A stretch of 64,000 bases of DNA, taken from positions 62,001-126,000 of the forward strand of contig JAWLBX010000004.1 of assembly GCA_041687435.1 (NCBI GenBank), given 5' to 3'. Below, in pieces: positions 52,958 through 63,683 of this stretch (positions within the stretch are counted from its first letter, which is position 1; each line of letters starts with the position of its first letter). Under the pieces are notes generated by a model. It had not been told where the DNA came from. It worked only from the letters and a program-made list of their open reading frames with translations, and ran no database searches. The position numbers were made by a program, and so were the translations under genes. This DNA is from JACKII01 sp041687435. GTDB lineage: Bacteria; Pseudomonadota; Alphaproteobacteria; Bin95.

Positions 52958-53713
52958 ATGGCCGTGCATCTGGAGCGGAAGGGCCCGCACGTCGCCCTCA
53001 TCACGCTGGACAACCAGCCGAAGCGCAACGCCGCCAGCCGGGCGGATTTCGCGGAACTGGGGCGTATCTGGGACGAGCTTGCGGCGGATGAGTCCTACCG
53101 CGCCATCGTCATCACCGGCGCGGGTGAGAAGGCATTCTGCGCTGGGGCGGACCTCTCCGGCGACCTGACGGCGGGCGAGGAGATGAGCCGGCTGGTGCAC
53201 AAGGGCCTGCAGAAATACACGATCTACCGCAAGCCGGTGATCGCTGCCGTCAATGGCGACTGCATCGCCGGCGGCGTCGAACTGATGCTGGCAAGCGACA
53301 TCCGGCTGGCCGCGCCGCACGCCCGCTTTGGACTGACAGAGGTGAAGTGGGGCGTCTACCCCTTCGGCGGGGCGACGACGAAATTGCAGGCGCAGATCGG
53401 CTATGTGCACGCGATGGAATTGCTGCTGACCGGCAAGCTGATCGGGGCGGACGAAGCGGCCCGTATCAACCTGATTAACCGGGTGGTGCCGGCAGAAAAC
53501 CTGCTGGACGAGTGCTTGGCCCTGGCGGAAGCCATCGCCGCCAACTCGCCCGCGGCGGTGCAGGCGGTCAAGGAGCAGTATTCGACCAGCGCCTATTTGC
53601 GGGACATCGGCAAGGAGCCGTTGGAACAGACGCTTGGCGACCGCGTGCGGATGAGCTCGGATTTCAAGGAAGGCGTCGCGGCGTTCCTGGAGAAGCGCAA
53701 GCCGTCCTATTAA
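52958..53713 (+). CDS. Enoyl-CoA hydratase/isomerase family protein
   Basis: The 251-residue crotonase has the oxyanion-hole pieces GEKAFCAGADLSG and NGDCIAGGVELMLASDIRLA. The Glu positions following ARFGLTEVKWG are partly kept. It acts on a CoA thioester, as hydratase or isomerase. It is cotranscribed with the quinone oxidoreductase and followed by a hairpin terminator. Confidence 0.9.
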   Translation: MAVHLERKGPHVALITLDNQPKRNAASRADFAELGRIWDELAADESYRAIVITGAGEKAFCAGADLSGDLTAGEEMSRLVHKGLQKYTIYRKPVIAAVNGDCIAGGVELMLASDIRLAAPHARFGLTEVKWGVYPFGGATTKLQAQIGYVHAMELLLTGKLIGADEAARINLINRVVPAENLLDECLALAEAIAANSPAAVQAVKEQYSTSAYLRDIGKEPLEQTLGDRVRMSSDFKEGVAAFLEKRKPSY

Positions 53714-53729
53714 GGGATGAATTGACGCA

Positions 53730-53758
53730 AACGGCCCCGGCTTCGCACCGGGGCCGTT
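53730..53758. terminator. Bidirectional terminator between enoyl-CoA hydratase and GST genes
   Basis: An 11-bp perfect stem (AACGGCCCCGG 53730-53740, CCGGGGCCGTT 53748-53758) with a 7-base loop lies between convergent genes. T-tracts are short on both sides. Confidence 0.7.
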
Positions 53759-53805
53759 GAGATATGGCCCCCAGATGAAAGGGCCGCTCGGCTGCCGTGG
53801 GGAGG

Positions 53806-54423
53806 TCAGCCCGGCAGTGGTGCGTTCTTGAAGGCGTCCAGCGCTTCGGCGCGGGCGTTGTGGGCGGCGAGGGCCGGGAATTTCTCGGCCAGGCCCAGTT
53901 TCGGGCGCACCTTGCCGGCGAAGCTGAAGCCAACTGCCGCCGTCACATCCGCTTGCGTCATGTTCGGGCCGCATAGCCAGCCGTCACCGGCTGCCTTGGC
54001 CGCAATGTCCAGCCACTCGAACCCGCCCAGCGCCTGCTGTTCGTTATGCTCCACCCACGAGCGCGACACGTGCTCCTTGTCGTGGAAGCGCAACTCGTAG
54101 ACCGCCCAGATGGTCTTGTCGATGGAACCGGCGGCAACCGCCGTCGTCTTCATCACCTTGCGGCGCTCCGCCCCGCTGGCCGGGGTCAGGCGCTTGTCGC
54201 CGGCCATTTCGTCCAGCGCGTCCAGGATGGCATAGCTTTCCACCAGGGCCTCGCCGTCGTCGGTCAGCAGGGTCGGCACGCGCACCAGCGGGTTGTGCTG
54301 TTTGATGGCATTCGGGTCATCCCAAACGCTGATTGCCTCCGAATCCCAGGCAAGGCCCATCAGGTTGAGGGAAACCGCGGTGCGGCGCACATAGGGCGAG
54401 AGAAATCCGCCGAGTAGTTTCAT
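53806..54423 (-). CDS. Glutathione S-transferase family protein (second)
   Basis: The 205-residue protein opens MKLLGGFLSPYVRRTAV, a GST N-terminal beta-alpha unit with Ser near the glutathione thiol, then NPLVRVPTLLTDDGEALVES with the cis-Pro loop. The helical C-terminal domain follows (PNMTQADVTAAVGF). It is only 17 bases from the upstream unassigned gene and probably shares its promoter. It is not closely similar to the GST at 51131. Confidence 0.88.
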   Translation of the reverse strand: MKLLGGFLSPYVRRTAVSLNLMGLAWDSEAISVWDDPNAIKQHNPLVRVPTLLTDDGEALVESYAILDALDEMAGDKRLTPASGAERRKVMKTTAVAAGSIDKTIWAVYELRFHDKEHVSRSWVEHNEQQALGGFEWLDIAAKAAGDGWLCGPNMTQADVTAAVGFSFAGKVRPKLGLAEKFPALAAHNARAEALDAFKNAPLPG

Positions 54424-54440
54424 TGCCAGAAGCTCCAATA

Positions 54441-55553
54441 TCAGGAGTGAGAGGTCGGGCGCATGCGGATGCGCCATTCGATATACGGGTCGCCATAGTC
54501 CAGGCGCTGCGTGACGTTCAGCACGCAAAAGCGATTGTGGACCATCAGCGCACCTTCGAACAGACCATTCCATGCCTCGAACACGCAAGGGTGTTGTGCC
54601 GGCAGATTGCGTGTCAGGCGCCAACCATGGCGGCGAACAATGGCGGTGTTGCCGTCGGTCATAACCTCCGCAGCATTGCCTTCCGCTTCTGCTATCGCCG
54701 CCAGGTAGCGGCCGAAATCTGCCGGGGAATCGCCTTGGATGCCCACCCCTGCCGCGGTTTCCAGATAGGTCTGCGCGCCGATTTGGCGGGCGGCCTGGCC
54801 GGCGATGGCCAGGGTTTCGGCGGGGCCGAAGAGTTCGGCCATACGCGGCAGGCCAGTGCGGACATATTCCATGGCGTAATTGCGGTTGGCCTTGGCCAGC
54901 CGTTCCGCCGGCCATTCGGTCGCCGGCAGCTTTGGCGCCGCGGCCGCATCGAATGGCGGCGGCAGTTCGCCCGGCGCGTAGCGCAGCCGCTCGCCAGGGC
55001 CGAGGTCGTGGTCGTGTTCCAGGAAATAGCCGGCAAGGCCATGCTGGCCGTCGGTGGTCTGGGCGGTGCAGACGAAGCCCAGGCGTGGATTGTTCAGGCT
55101 GACGCCGTTCTGCGCATACCAGCCTTCCAGCATGCCGCGGCTTACCTCGCTGGGGACGCCGCAAATGGTGGCGCCCGGGTAGATCCAGCGCGGCGGCACA
55201 AACCGCACCCACGCCTTGCGGTCGCTTTCGCGCATGAACTGGACGCCAACGCCGCCGACGCTGTTGGAGAGATAATGATAGGCCGCGCATGCAACCGCGT
55301 CCGGCATGCCGGTCAGGCCCAGCTTGTCGAAGCTGGACAGGAATTTTTCGTGATGTTGATGACGGAACACCCGGAACATCCATTGCCCGGCATCGTGGCG
55401 GCCGCGCTGCAGGCTCGTGGCCAGGATCAGGCCGGTCATATACTGGTGATAGAGTTCGGCGACGGCAGTCAGGGCCGGCGCGGATGGTTGAAGGGGCACG
55501 AGGGGTGTTTCTCCAGGGCAAATGTTGACTGGTATAGCCCTAGCCCATGACAT
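54441..55553 (-). CDS. Conserved protein of unknown function (about 370 aa)
   Basis: I do not recognise this family. The product has no signal peptide or membrane helix. Notable pieces are FRVFRHQHHEKFLSSFDKLG, a His/Phe-rich segment near residue 75, GWRLTRNLP and the terminal RLDYGDPYIEWRIRMRP. The late part recalls amidohydrolase-like proteins of the L-2-amino-thiazoline-4-carboxylate hydrolase group, but I would not assign it. Start is uncertain: ATG 55553 is used; an in-frame GTG near 55502 has a better GGAG. It is likely cotranscribed with the GST gene downstream. Confidence 0.65.
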   Translation of the reverse strand: MSWARAIPVNICPGETPLVPLQPSAPALTAVAELYHQYMTGLILATSLQRGRHDAGQWMFRVFRHQHHEKFLSSFDKLGLTGMPDAVACAAYHYLSNSVGGVGVQFMRESDRKAWVRFVPPRWIYPGATICGVPSEVSRGMLEGWYAQNGVSLNNPRLGFVCTAQTTDGQHGLAGYFLEHDHDLGPGERLRYAPGELPPPFDAAAAPKLPATEWPAERLAKANRNYAMEYVRTGLPRMAELFGPAETLAIAGQAARQIGAQTYLETAAGVGIQGDSPADFGRYLAAIAEAEGNAAEVMTDGNTAIVRRHGWRLTRNLPAQHPCVFEAWNGLFEGALMVHNRFCVLNVTQRLDYGDPYIEWRIRMRPTSHS

Positions 55554-55651
55554 GGCGCCCGGACTACCGGTTTGTTGCCGCAAAACAGGCTGGCAGACAC
55601 CACCTTCGCGGTCTTAGACTGGCGCAACCGACGCTGAGGGAGCCTCACCGC

Positions 55652-56134
55652 ATGGGGAAGTTGGCCTACGACCTGCGTCAAACCTCCGGCGCCTTTCTTC
55701 TCGACGTCTTGCGCCGCCGCGCCGAGGCGGACAATGCACCGGACGATGTCGTTCGCCGCTACGAGATCGCCTGCGATGTCTATATCAAGCAGTGGAGTTA
55801 TGCGGTCCTGAACAAGGTGTTTTTCTGGCTGGCTCTGGTGGCGACGCTGGCGGTGTTGGTTTGGCCGGTCTTGCTCGCGACGCTGGAATCGCTGGAGGGC
55901 CTGAAGCTGGTGACTTCCGCCATTACCCAGGCAATGGCGACGGCGGTCGCGGCCTTCTTTGTCGGCTTGTACCTGCACTACAAGTCGCGCCAAGCTTCCG
56001 CCGAAACCCTGTTGCGCACTATCGCATTCGGCGACCTGCCGCCGGAAAAACTGGCGGAGGCCGTGAACGAGGAGTTGAGCCGCATCGACCAGGGCGTGCG
56101 GTTCCGTTCCCAGTCGAAGGATGAAAACGGGTGA
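55652..56134 (+). CDS. Two-helix membrane protein, SLATT/DUF4231-like
   Basis: The 160-residue protein has no signal peptide. A charged N-terminal region (YDLRQTSGAFLLDVLRRRAE) precedes two membrane helices at about residues 65-85 and 95-115, and a charged helical C-terminal part (SAETLLRTIAFGDLPPEKL). This layout, with Tyr/Lys just before helix 1 and a Glu/Leu/Arg helix after helix 2, recalls SLATT-type two-helix proteins, which act as effectors in some defence systems. No partner gene is adjacent. Resemblance is by eye only. Confidence 0.55.
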   Translation: MGKLAYDLRQTSGAFLLDVLRRRAEADNAPDDVVRRYEIACDVYIKQWSYAVLNKVFFWLALVATLAVLVWPVLLATLESLEGLKLVTSAITQAMATAVAAFFVGLYLHYKSRQASAETLLRTIAFGDLPPEKLAEAVNEELSRIDQGVRFRSQSKDENG

Positions 56135-56162
56135 ACCGGCCCGTTAGCTGCAAATTCAGGGC

Positions 56163-57140
56163 CTAGCGGGCATTGCCGCTTGGCGAGGATGGAAAGGCGT
56201 GAAAGCGGCGCGCCGTGGCAGTGTTTGCGGGCTTGCGCAGCAGCAGGCTCGGCCAATCCTTGTCGCCGGCCCTGGCTTCGAACACCAGCCCATAGCTGGC
56301 AAAGCGCTGCAACAGCGGCCGTTCCTGGCCGGATAGCAGGCCGGCCAGGATCAAGGCGCCGCCGGGGGCGAGCCGTTCGGCCAGTTGGCGGGAAAAGCGC
56401 AGTAGCGGGCGGTAAAGCAGGTTGGCCAGGATCAGGTCGAATTGCGGACCATGGTCCAGCGCCCGATGCCGCCAGCCATCGGCCACCACACACTGCATGC
56501 GCACGCCATTCGCCCGTGCATTGAACACGGCGACTTCCAACGCACGGGCGTCGATCTCGCTCGCAACGATCTGCGCATCTGGATAGAGCTTGGCTGCGGC
56601 AATGGCCAGCAACCCGCTGCCGGTGCCGATATCGGCGATGCGCCGCGGGTGCCGGCTGCCCCGCCGCTGCATCAGCACCAGGCAGCCGTGCGTGGTGGCA
56701 TGGCCCCCAGTGCCGAAGGCGCGCCCGGCATCCAGGCGGATGACATGGGGGGCAGGTGGCGCGCGGTCCACATGGCTCGGCTTCACCAGGATGCGTCCGG
56801 CTCGGATTGCGGGATTTTGTGCCTGGCTGGCACTTACCCAATCGGTATCGCCGCTCAACTCGTCCCAGGAGAGCGGCGGCAAGGGTTGGCGCAGGGCGAC
56901 CGCGACTTCGGCCAATGCGGCGGTCAGGTCGTCGGTGGCGGGTGGCGTTTCGAACAGGGCTTCGACAATGCACAGGCCGCTCATCAGAATGTCGGTTGCC
57001 CATGCTTCTGGCTGTCCGCCGACGCCCCGATGGGGTTCTGGCTCAACCTCATAGATCGAGACGACGGCCGCCATTGGCTCCAGCGATTGCGCATAGGCCT
57101 CCGCGAACGATGCGTCGGCGGTCAGGGCGAGACGCCACAT
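56163..57140 (-). CDS. prmA: Ribosomal protein L11 methyltransferase
   Basis: PrmA trimethylates L11. The 325-residue protein has an N-terminal substrate-binding domain and a C-terminal SAM-binding domain with FGTGGHATTHGCL, ADIGTGSGLLAIAAAK and ILANLLYRPLLRF. It starts at the last base of the uvrD stop (TGATG), so it is translationally coupled to the helicase. It is somewhat longer than the E. coli enzyme at the C-terminal end. Confidence 0.93.
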   Translation of the reverse strand: MWRLALTADASFAEAYAQSLEPMAAVVSIYEVEPEPHRGVGGQPEAWATDILMSGLCIVEALFETPPATDDLTAALAEVAVALRQPLPPLSWDELSGDTDWVSASQAQNPAIRAGRILVKPSHVDRAPPAPHVIRLDAGRAFGTGGHATTHGCLVLMQRRGSRHPRRIADIGTGSGLLAIAAAKLYPDAQIVASEIDARALEVAVFNARANGVRMQCVVADGWRHRALDHGPQFDLILANLLYRPLLRFSRQLAERLAPGGALILAGLLSGQERPLLQRFASYGLVFEARAGDKDWPSLLLRKPANTATARRFHAFPSSPSGNAR

Positions 57141-59395
57141 CAGACTTTCTCCACGAAGCTGTCGACGACGGTTTTGGCGCTGGTCTTTTCAAACGCGATG
57201 TGCAGCTTGTTCGCGTCGATTTCCTGGATGGTGCCATAGCCGAATTTCTGGTGGAAAACCCGCTCGCCCACTTCGAACGTGCCGGTCTTGGATGGGCGGG
57301 AGACGGTTTCCCAAGCCGCATCCATTACCTTGCCACCGCTGGCAGCCGATGGCCGCCGCCAGGCACCGGAGCCCCAGTCGTAGCCGCTGCCGTGCCAGGA
57401 GCCGGAGGTGGAGCCGGCGGTGTTGCCCATCAGGCCGGGCTCGCTGGCGAACACGATGGTATTTTCCGGCAATTCGCTGAGAAAGCGTGAGGGCAGGGCT
57501 GTAACCCACTGGCCATGCACACGCCGGTTGGCGGCGCAGGAGATATGCGCCCGCTTTCGCGCGCGCGTCAGGCCGACATAGGCGAGCCGCCGCTCCTCCT
57601 CCAACCCGGCCGCGCCGCTTTCGTCGAGTGCGCGCTGGTGCGGAAACAGGCCCTCCTCCCAGCCGGGTAGGAATACCGTATCGAATTCCAGCCCCTTGGC
57701 CGCGTGCAGGGTCATGATCGTGACCTGATCCTCGGCCGTGGTCTGTTCGTTGTCCATGACCAGGGAGATATGTTCCAGAAACCCTTGCAGGTTCTCGAAT
57801 TCGTCCAGCGCGCGCACCAGTTCCTTCAGGTTTTCCAGCCGACCCGGCGCCTCCGGCGTCTTGTCCGCCTTCAGCATGTCCGTGTAGCCGCTTTCGTCGA
57901 GAATCGTCTGGGTTAGCTCCACCGGGTCGGCGTTTTCGGCCGATGCCATCCCGCGCCAGCGCTCGAAATCCGTCATGGCCTTGCGGAGCGCATTGCGGGC
58001 GCGGGCGGGCAGGGTATCGGTTTCGATCAGACGCAGGGCGGCGGCGTAGAGTGGCGTTCCGGCCTCGCGCGCGGCGGTGTGGAGGACCTGCAGGGTTGCG
58101 TTGCCTATGCCGCGCCGCGGCTTGTTCAGCACTCGCTCGAACGCCAGATCGTCCGCCGGCTGTGCCGCCAGCCGCAGATAGGCGATGGTATCGCGAATCT
58201 CCAGCCGTTCGTAAAAGCGCAGTCCGCCGAACACGCGGTAGGGCAGGCCGATGGTCAGGAAGCGTTCCTCGAACGCCCGGCTCTGGAAGCCGGCGCGCAT
58301 CAGGATGGCGATTTCGTCCAGTTTGTGACCCTTGCCGCCCAGACTCTGGATCTGTTCGCCGATGATCCTGGCTTCCTCATCCCCGTCCCAGACTTGGCGC
58401 ACGGTCACCGGCTCGCCCTCTCCGACCTCGGTCCACAGGGTTTTGCCGAGCCGCTGGGCGTTGTGGGCGATGATGCCGCCCGCCGCCGCCAGGATCGGCC
58501 CGGTGGAGCGGTAGTTTTGCTCCAGGCGGATGATCTGCGCACCGGGGAAATCCTGCTCGAACCGCAGGATGTTGCCGACCTCCGCCCCGCGCCAGCCATA
58601 GATGGATTGGTCATCGTCACCGACGCAGCAGATGTTCTTGTGCCCCGCCGCCAGCATGCGCAGCCAGAGATACTGGGCCACGTTGGTATCTTGATACTCA
58701 TCCACCAGGATGTATCGGAAACGGCGCTGGTACTCGGCCAGAATGTCCGGATTCTGCTGGAACAGTTGCAGGCAGAGCAGTAGCAGATCGCCGAAATCAA
58801 CCGCGTTCACCGCGCGCAATCGCGCCTGATAGCCCTTGTAGAGTTCCAGCAGCCGCCCGCCCGCGGCCTCTCCCGCTTCGGCGGGGGAGACCTTGTCCGG
58901 TGTCAGGCCGCGGTCCTTCCAGCGCTGGATCGCCGGCATCAGCACCCGCGGCGACCAGCGGCCGGGGTCCAGGCCCGCAGCTTCGATCACTTGTTTCAGC
59001 AGGCGTTGCTGATCGTCCGCATCCAGGATTGTGAAGCCGCTCTTCAGCCCCACCATCTCGGTATGGCGGCGCAGGATGCGCAAGCCCAGCGCATGGAACG
59101 TGCCGAGCCAGAGCGCCTCTGTCAGGTCGCCGGCGATGGCGGCGACACGCTCCTTCATCTCGCGCGCGGCCTTGTTGGTGAAGGTCACGGCCAGAATCTG
59201 GCTGGGCCAGGCGCGGTTCTGGTTCAGAATATGGGCGAGGCGGGTGGTCAGCACCCGCGTCTTGCCGGTGCCGGCGCCGGCCAGCACCAGAACGGGGCCA
59301 TCCAAGGCCTCCACCGCCGCGCGCTGCGGCGGGTTGAGGGTCGCAAGGTACGGTGGGGCGGCGGCCGGGGTGGGGGCGATGCTAGGCTCTGACAT
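57140..59395 (-). CDS. uvrD: UvrD/PcrA-type ATP-dependent DNA helicase (SF1A)
   Basis: The 751-residue helicase has all SF1 motifs: Walker A GAGTGKTR (residues 40-47), motif II DEYQDTN, motif III VGDDDQSIYGWRGA, motif IV near LEQNYRSTGPIL, and the C-terminal VYVGLTRAR-like AYVGLTRARKRAHI. It unwinds DNA 3' to 5' in nucleotide excision and mismatch repair and removes RecA or polymerase from DNA. The C-terminus has the PcrA/UvrD tudor-like end (FEVGERVFHQKFGYGTI). UvrD and PcrA cannot be told apart here. Confidence 0.95.
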   Translation of the reverse strand: MSEPSIAPTPAAAPPYLATLNPPQRAAVEALDGPVLVLAGAGTGKTRVLTTRLAHILNQNRAWPSQILAVTFTNKAAREMKERVAAIAGDLTEALWLGTFHALGLRILRRHTEMVGLKSGFTILDADDQQRLLKQVIEAAGLDPGRWSPRVLMPAIQRWKDRGLTPDKVSPAEAGEAAGGRLLELYKGYQARLRAVNAVDFGDLLLLCLQLFQQNPDILAEYQRRFRYILVDEYQDTNVAQYLWLRMLAAGHKNICCVGDDDQSIYGWRGAEVGNILRFEQDFPGAQIIRLEQNYRSTGPILAAAGGIIAHNAQRLGKTLWTEVGEGEPVTVRQVWDGDEEARIIGEQIQSLGGKGHKLDEIAILMRAGFQSRAFEERFLTIGLPYRVFGGLRFYERLEIRDTIAYLRLAAQPADDLAFERVLNKPRRGIGNATLQVLHTAAREAGTPLYAAALRLIETDTLPARARNALRKAMTDFERWRGMASAENADPVELTQTILDESGYTDMLKADKTPEAPGRLENLKELVRALDEFENLQGFLEHISLVMDNEQTTAEDQVTIMTLHAAKGLEFDTVFLPGWEEGLFPHQRALDESGAAGLEEERRLAYVGLTRARKRAHISCAANRRVHGQWVTALPSRFLSELPENTIVFASEPGLMGNTAGSTSGSWHGSGYDWGSGAWRRPSAASGGKVMDAAWETVSRPSKTGTFEVGERVFHQKFGYGTIQEIDANKLHIAFEKTSAKTVVDSFVEKV

Positions 59396-59462
59396 GCCGT
59401 CTTAGATAGCACGCCTGCGCCAGAATTGGAGGCGGCAACACGCGCTTAACCGGCAAAACGGC

Positions 59463-60095
59463 TCAATAGATGGTTTTGGCCATGTGGGCCGGGTAGTTGC
59501 GGTCGTAGTCCTCCGCATCAAAGGGTTGCTGAGACAGGGCCGCGATCATCTGGCCGGTGCTGGGCAGGGCGGAGCGTGGAATTTGCGATGCCGGGTCCCA
59601 CAGCTTCGAGCGCGCAAGCGCCTTGGAGCACTGGAAATACACCCGCTCCACATGCACGACGACCACGCACCGCGGCAGCTTGCCATGCATTTCGAACGTG
59701 GCCAGCAGCTCCGGCTCGATGGAGAGTTCGGCCCGGCCGTTGATGCGCAGCGTCTCGCCGACGCCGGGGATCAGGAACAGCAGCGCGCAGCGGCCGTCGC
59801 GGACGATATTGCGGAGCGTATCCACCCGGTTGTTGCCGTTGCGGTCCGGGATCATCACGGTTTTGCGGTCCACCACGCGGACGAAATCGCCCTTGGGGTC
59901 GCCGCGCGGCGAGCAATCCACGCCTTCCTCTGCCACTGAAGCGATCATCGCGAACGGCGAAGCCTCGATGAAGGCCTGATAGTGGTCGGAGATGTAGTCA
60001 ATCTCCTTGGTGATGGCGCGCGGGCTGGCATCGCCATAGATCGCCTCTAACTGTTCGATGGAAGTGATTTTGTGTTCAGGAGCGACCTTCGTCAT
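59463..60095 (-). CDS. Pyridoxamine 5'-phosphate oxidase-fold FMN protein (MSMEG_1061-like)
   Basis: The 210-residue protein has the split-barrel flavin fold: SPRGDPKGDFVRVVDRKTVMIPD, with the FMN-binding region RNGNNRVDTLRNIVRDG and the RINGRAELS strand. It resembles FMN-dependent MSMEG_1061-type proteins rather than PdxH, lacking the PLP-binding tail. It begins 7 bases after the FAH gene, so they are probably cotranscribed. Start ATG 60095 was chosen; the longer frame is antisense-like and Pro/Ser-rich. Confidence 0.8.
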   Translation of the reverse strand: MTKVAPEHKITSIEQLEAIYGDASPRAITKEIDYISDHYQAFIEASPFAMIASVAEEGVDCSPRGDPKGDFVRVVDRKTVMIPDRNGNNRVDTLRNIVRDGRCALLFLIPGVGETLRINGRAELSIEPELLATFEMHGKLPRCVVVVHVERVYFQCSKALARSKLWDPASQIPRSALPSTGQMIAALSQQPFDAEDYDRNYPAHMAKTIY

Positions 60096-60102
60096 GCCTT
60101 GC

Positions 60103-61032
60103 CTACTTTGCGTGTTTGCCGGTGAGCTGCGGGGTGTAGTTGCCGGGCTTGCCAGATTCGCGGTGGCCGGCGCGGGTGACGCGCGCCCAGGTGCGTTGCA
60201 GCGGGTCGGAGACGCTGAATTCCAGCTTGCCGAGCGGCCCCACCTCCAGCGTGACCTTGTCGCCATCCTGGAACGGGTTCAGGCCCTGGTGGTTGGTGCC
60301 GGTCGCGACGATGTCGCCCGGCTCCAGTGTGTGGATCGCGGACAGCCATTCGATGCAGCGCGGGATCTTGTTGGCCATGTCATCGGTGTTGAAGTCTTGC
60401 ATGACAGTGCCGTTGACCGTCAGCTTGACCGGCAGGTTGTGCGGGTCGTCGATCTCGTCTGCGGTCACCAAAAACGGGCCGGTCGGCGCGAAGGTGTCCC
60501 GGCTTTTGGCCTGGAAGAACACGTTGCCGGCCGGCGGCAGGTCGCGGGCGGAGCCGTCGATGAAGTTCATGTAGCCGAAGACATGGCTCATGGCGTCGGT
60601 CTGGCTGACATTGCTGGCGCGCTTGCCAATCACCAGTGCCAGTTCCGCCTCGCCCTCGAAAATTCCGGCGGGCGCATCCGGCAGCACCATGGTGTCGCCG
60701 TGGCCGATCAGCGAGGCCGGAGTCTTGTGGAAGGCGTTGATCGGCGCCGCCTTCTCCAGCAGGCCGTTTTCCATGTAGTTGACCGCCATGCAGTCGATCT
60801 TCTGCGGCATAGGCACCGGCGCACGCAGCCGTACCTGGGCCAGCGGTGTGCCCTCGATGGTAGCCAGCGCATCCTCGATCTTGCCACGTAGGGCGTCGAA
60901 GTTCTCGATCAGGCCGATGATGAGGTCGCGCGTATCGCGGTGTGGCAAGTGGCTGACCAGGCCGGTAATGTCCACGACACGGTCGCCCTTAACAGCGCCC
61001 AAGCGGAAATCGTCAAAATAGCAGAGTTTCAT
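60103..61032 (-). CDS. Fumarylacetoacetate hydrolase family protein
   Basis: The 309-residue protein has the FAH C-terminal fold: metal ligands in EGEAELALVIGK (E-x-E) and YMNFIDGSARDL (Asp), then KSRDTFAPTGPFLVT and TLEPGDIVATGTNHQG. Members hydrolyse or decarboxylate acylpyruvates and related diketo acids. It is the first gene of the FAH-PNPOx pair, with a 102-base gap to the DUF934 gene upstream. Confidence 0.9.
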   Translation of the reverse strand: MKLCYFDDFRLGAVKGDRVVDITGLVSHLPHRDTRDLIIGLIENFDALRGKIEDALATIEGTPLAQVRLRAPVPMPQKIDCMAVNYMENGLLEKAAPINAFHKTPASLIGHGDTMVLPDAPAGIFEGEAELALVIGKRASNVSQTDAMSHVFGYMNFIDGSARDLPPAGNVFFQAKSRDTFAPTGPFLVTADEIDDPHNLPVKLTVNGTVMQDFNTDDMANKIPRCIEWLSAIHTLEPGDIVATGTNHQGLNPFQDGDKVTLEVGPLGKLEFSVSDPLQRTWARVTRAGHRESGKPGNYTPQLTGKHAK

Positions 61033-61134
61033 GGAAGCGTGCCTCTCTGAACGGATTTGCTCCGGACTTTACGGCTGCCAACCATGATGCGCCAGCGGAT
61101 TATCGCATCCGCCCGGCGGCTGTGGGCGGCCAGC

Positions 61135-61545
61135 CTACCGCCGGGCCTGCAGGGCATGGCCCTGCAGTTTCGCGGCGGACACCCAGTGCGACTCCGGCTG
61201 ACGCTGCGCGAGGGTTTCGTCGATTTCCACCTCGTCAAAACCGCAGGCGCGCGCCATCGGGTATTGGTCAGCGATCATATGGCCCTTGGCCCGCAGCCGC
61301 CCCCGATAGCCGAGCGCGCGCAACCGCCTGGCGAGAGAGAACCCACGCCCGTCGGCGAAGTTCGGGAAGGTGACGGCAATCAGGTCAACCCGTGAGAAGT
61401 GCGAGGCCAGATCGCGCGCATCGGTGTCGTTCGCAACCTCCAGCCCGCACCGCGCATCCCCGCCGCCGCTTTCGAGGGCTGCGAGTGAGAGGAGGGGGGC
61501 AGGCGTTGCCTCGTCTGTAAAACCGGTGTCGTTGACGATGGGCAT
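61135..61545 (-). CDS. DUF934 protein linked to sulfite reductase
   Basis: The 136-residue protein has the DUF934 pattern: VDLIAVTFPNFADGRGFSLA, RRLRALGYRGRLRAKGHMIADQ and GFDEVEIDETLA. The family is almost always found with assimilatory sulfate or sulfite reduction genes but has no known reaction. It follows cysI by 13 bases. cysH (PAPS/APS reductase), often the neighbour in this operon, is absent here. Confidence 0.88.
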   Translation of the reverse strand: MPIVNDTGFTDEATPAPLLSLAALESGGGDARCGLEVANDTDARDLASHFSRVDLIAVTFPNFADGRGFSLARRLRALGYRGRLRAKGHMIADQYPMARACGFDEVEIDETLAQRQPESHWVSAAKLQGHALQARR

Positions 61546-61558
61546 CGGAAACTCCTTC

Positions 61559-63338
<1,780 letters not shown>

Positions 63339-63352
<14 letters not shown>

Positions 63353-63683
63353 TGGGTTGCTCCTGCCGGCGCACGGCCGGCGGTTCAGCCTGGCGGCCAA
63401 GGTCGGGGCGATTGGATGGGCCGCGCGTGCGGATGCGCTCACGGTAATGCAGGGGTTCGGGCCGGCCTTTCGCATCGCGGGCGAGGTCGATCAGGTAGGG
63501 GCCGACCACCTCGGCCTCCTGTCCTTCCGCCGCGGCGAGCAGACGCCCGGCTTCTTCGGCGGTCTCGGTGATCGCTGCCTCCGCCAAGTCGCGCGACCAA
63601 CTGAGCGCAGCGGTCAGATAGACAACGTCGCCATCCAACAGGTGGTTGGCAGTGACAGCCTGAAGGCTTGAGGGCTGGTTCAT
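63339..63683 (-). CDS. DUF2849 domain protein
   Basis: The 114-residue protein matches DUF2849, a small family found in alphaproteobacteria between cysG and cysI: it opens with a QAVTANHLLDGDVVYLTA segment, then WSRDLAEAAI and VVGPYLIDL. Function is unknown; a role in sulfite reductase supply is inferred from context only. It overlaps cysI by 14 bases and cysG by 4 (ATGA). Confidence 0.85.

Noticed and set aside
51923..53974. Very long minus-strand open frame (683 codons) opposite the quinone oxidoreductase and enoyl-CoA hydratase genes
   Set aside because: It spans two well-supported enzymes on the other strand, has no recognisable motif, and long antisense frames are expected at this GC content.
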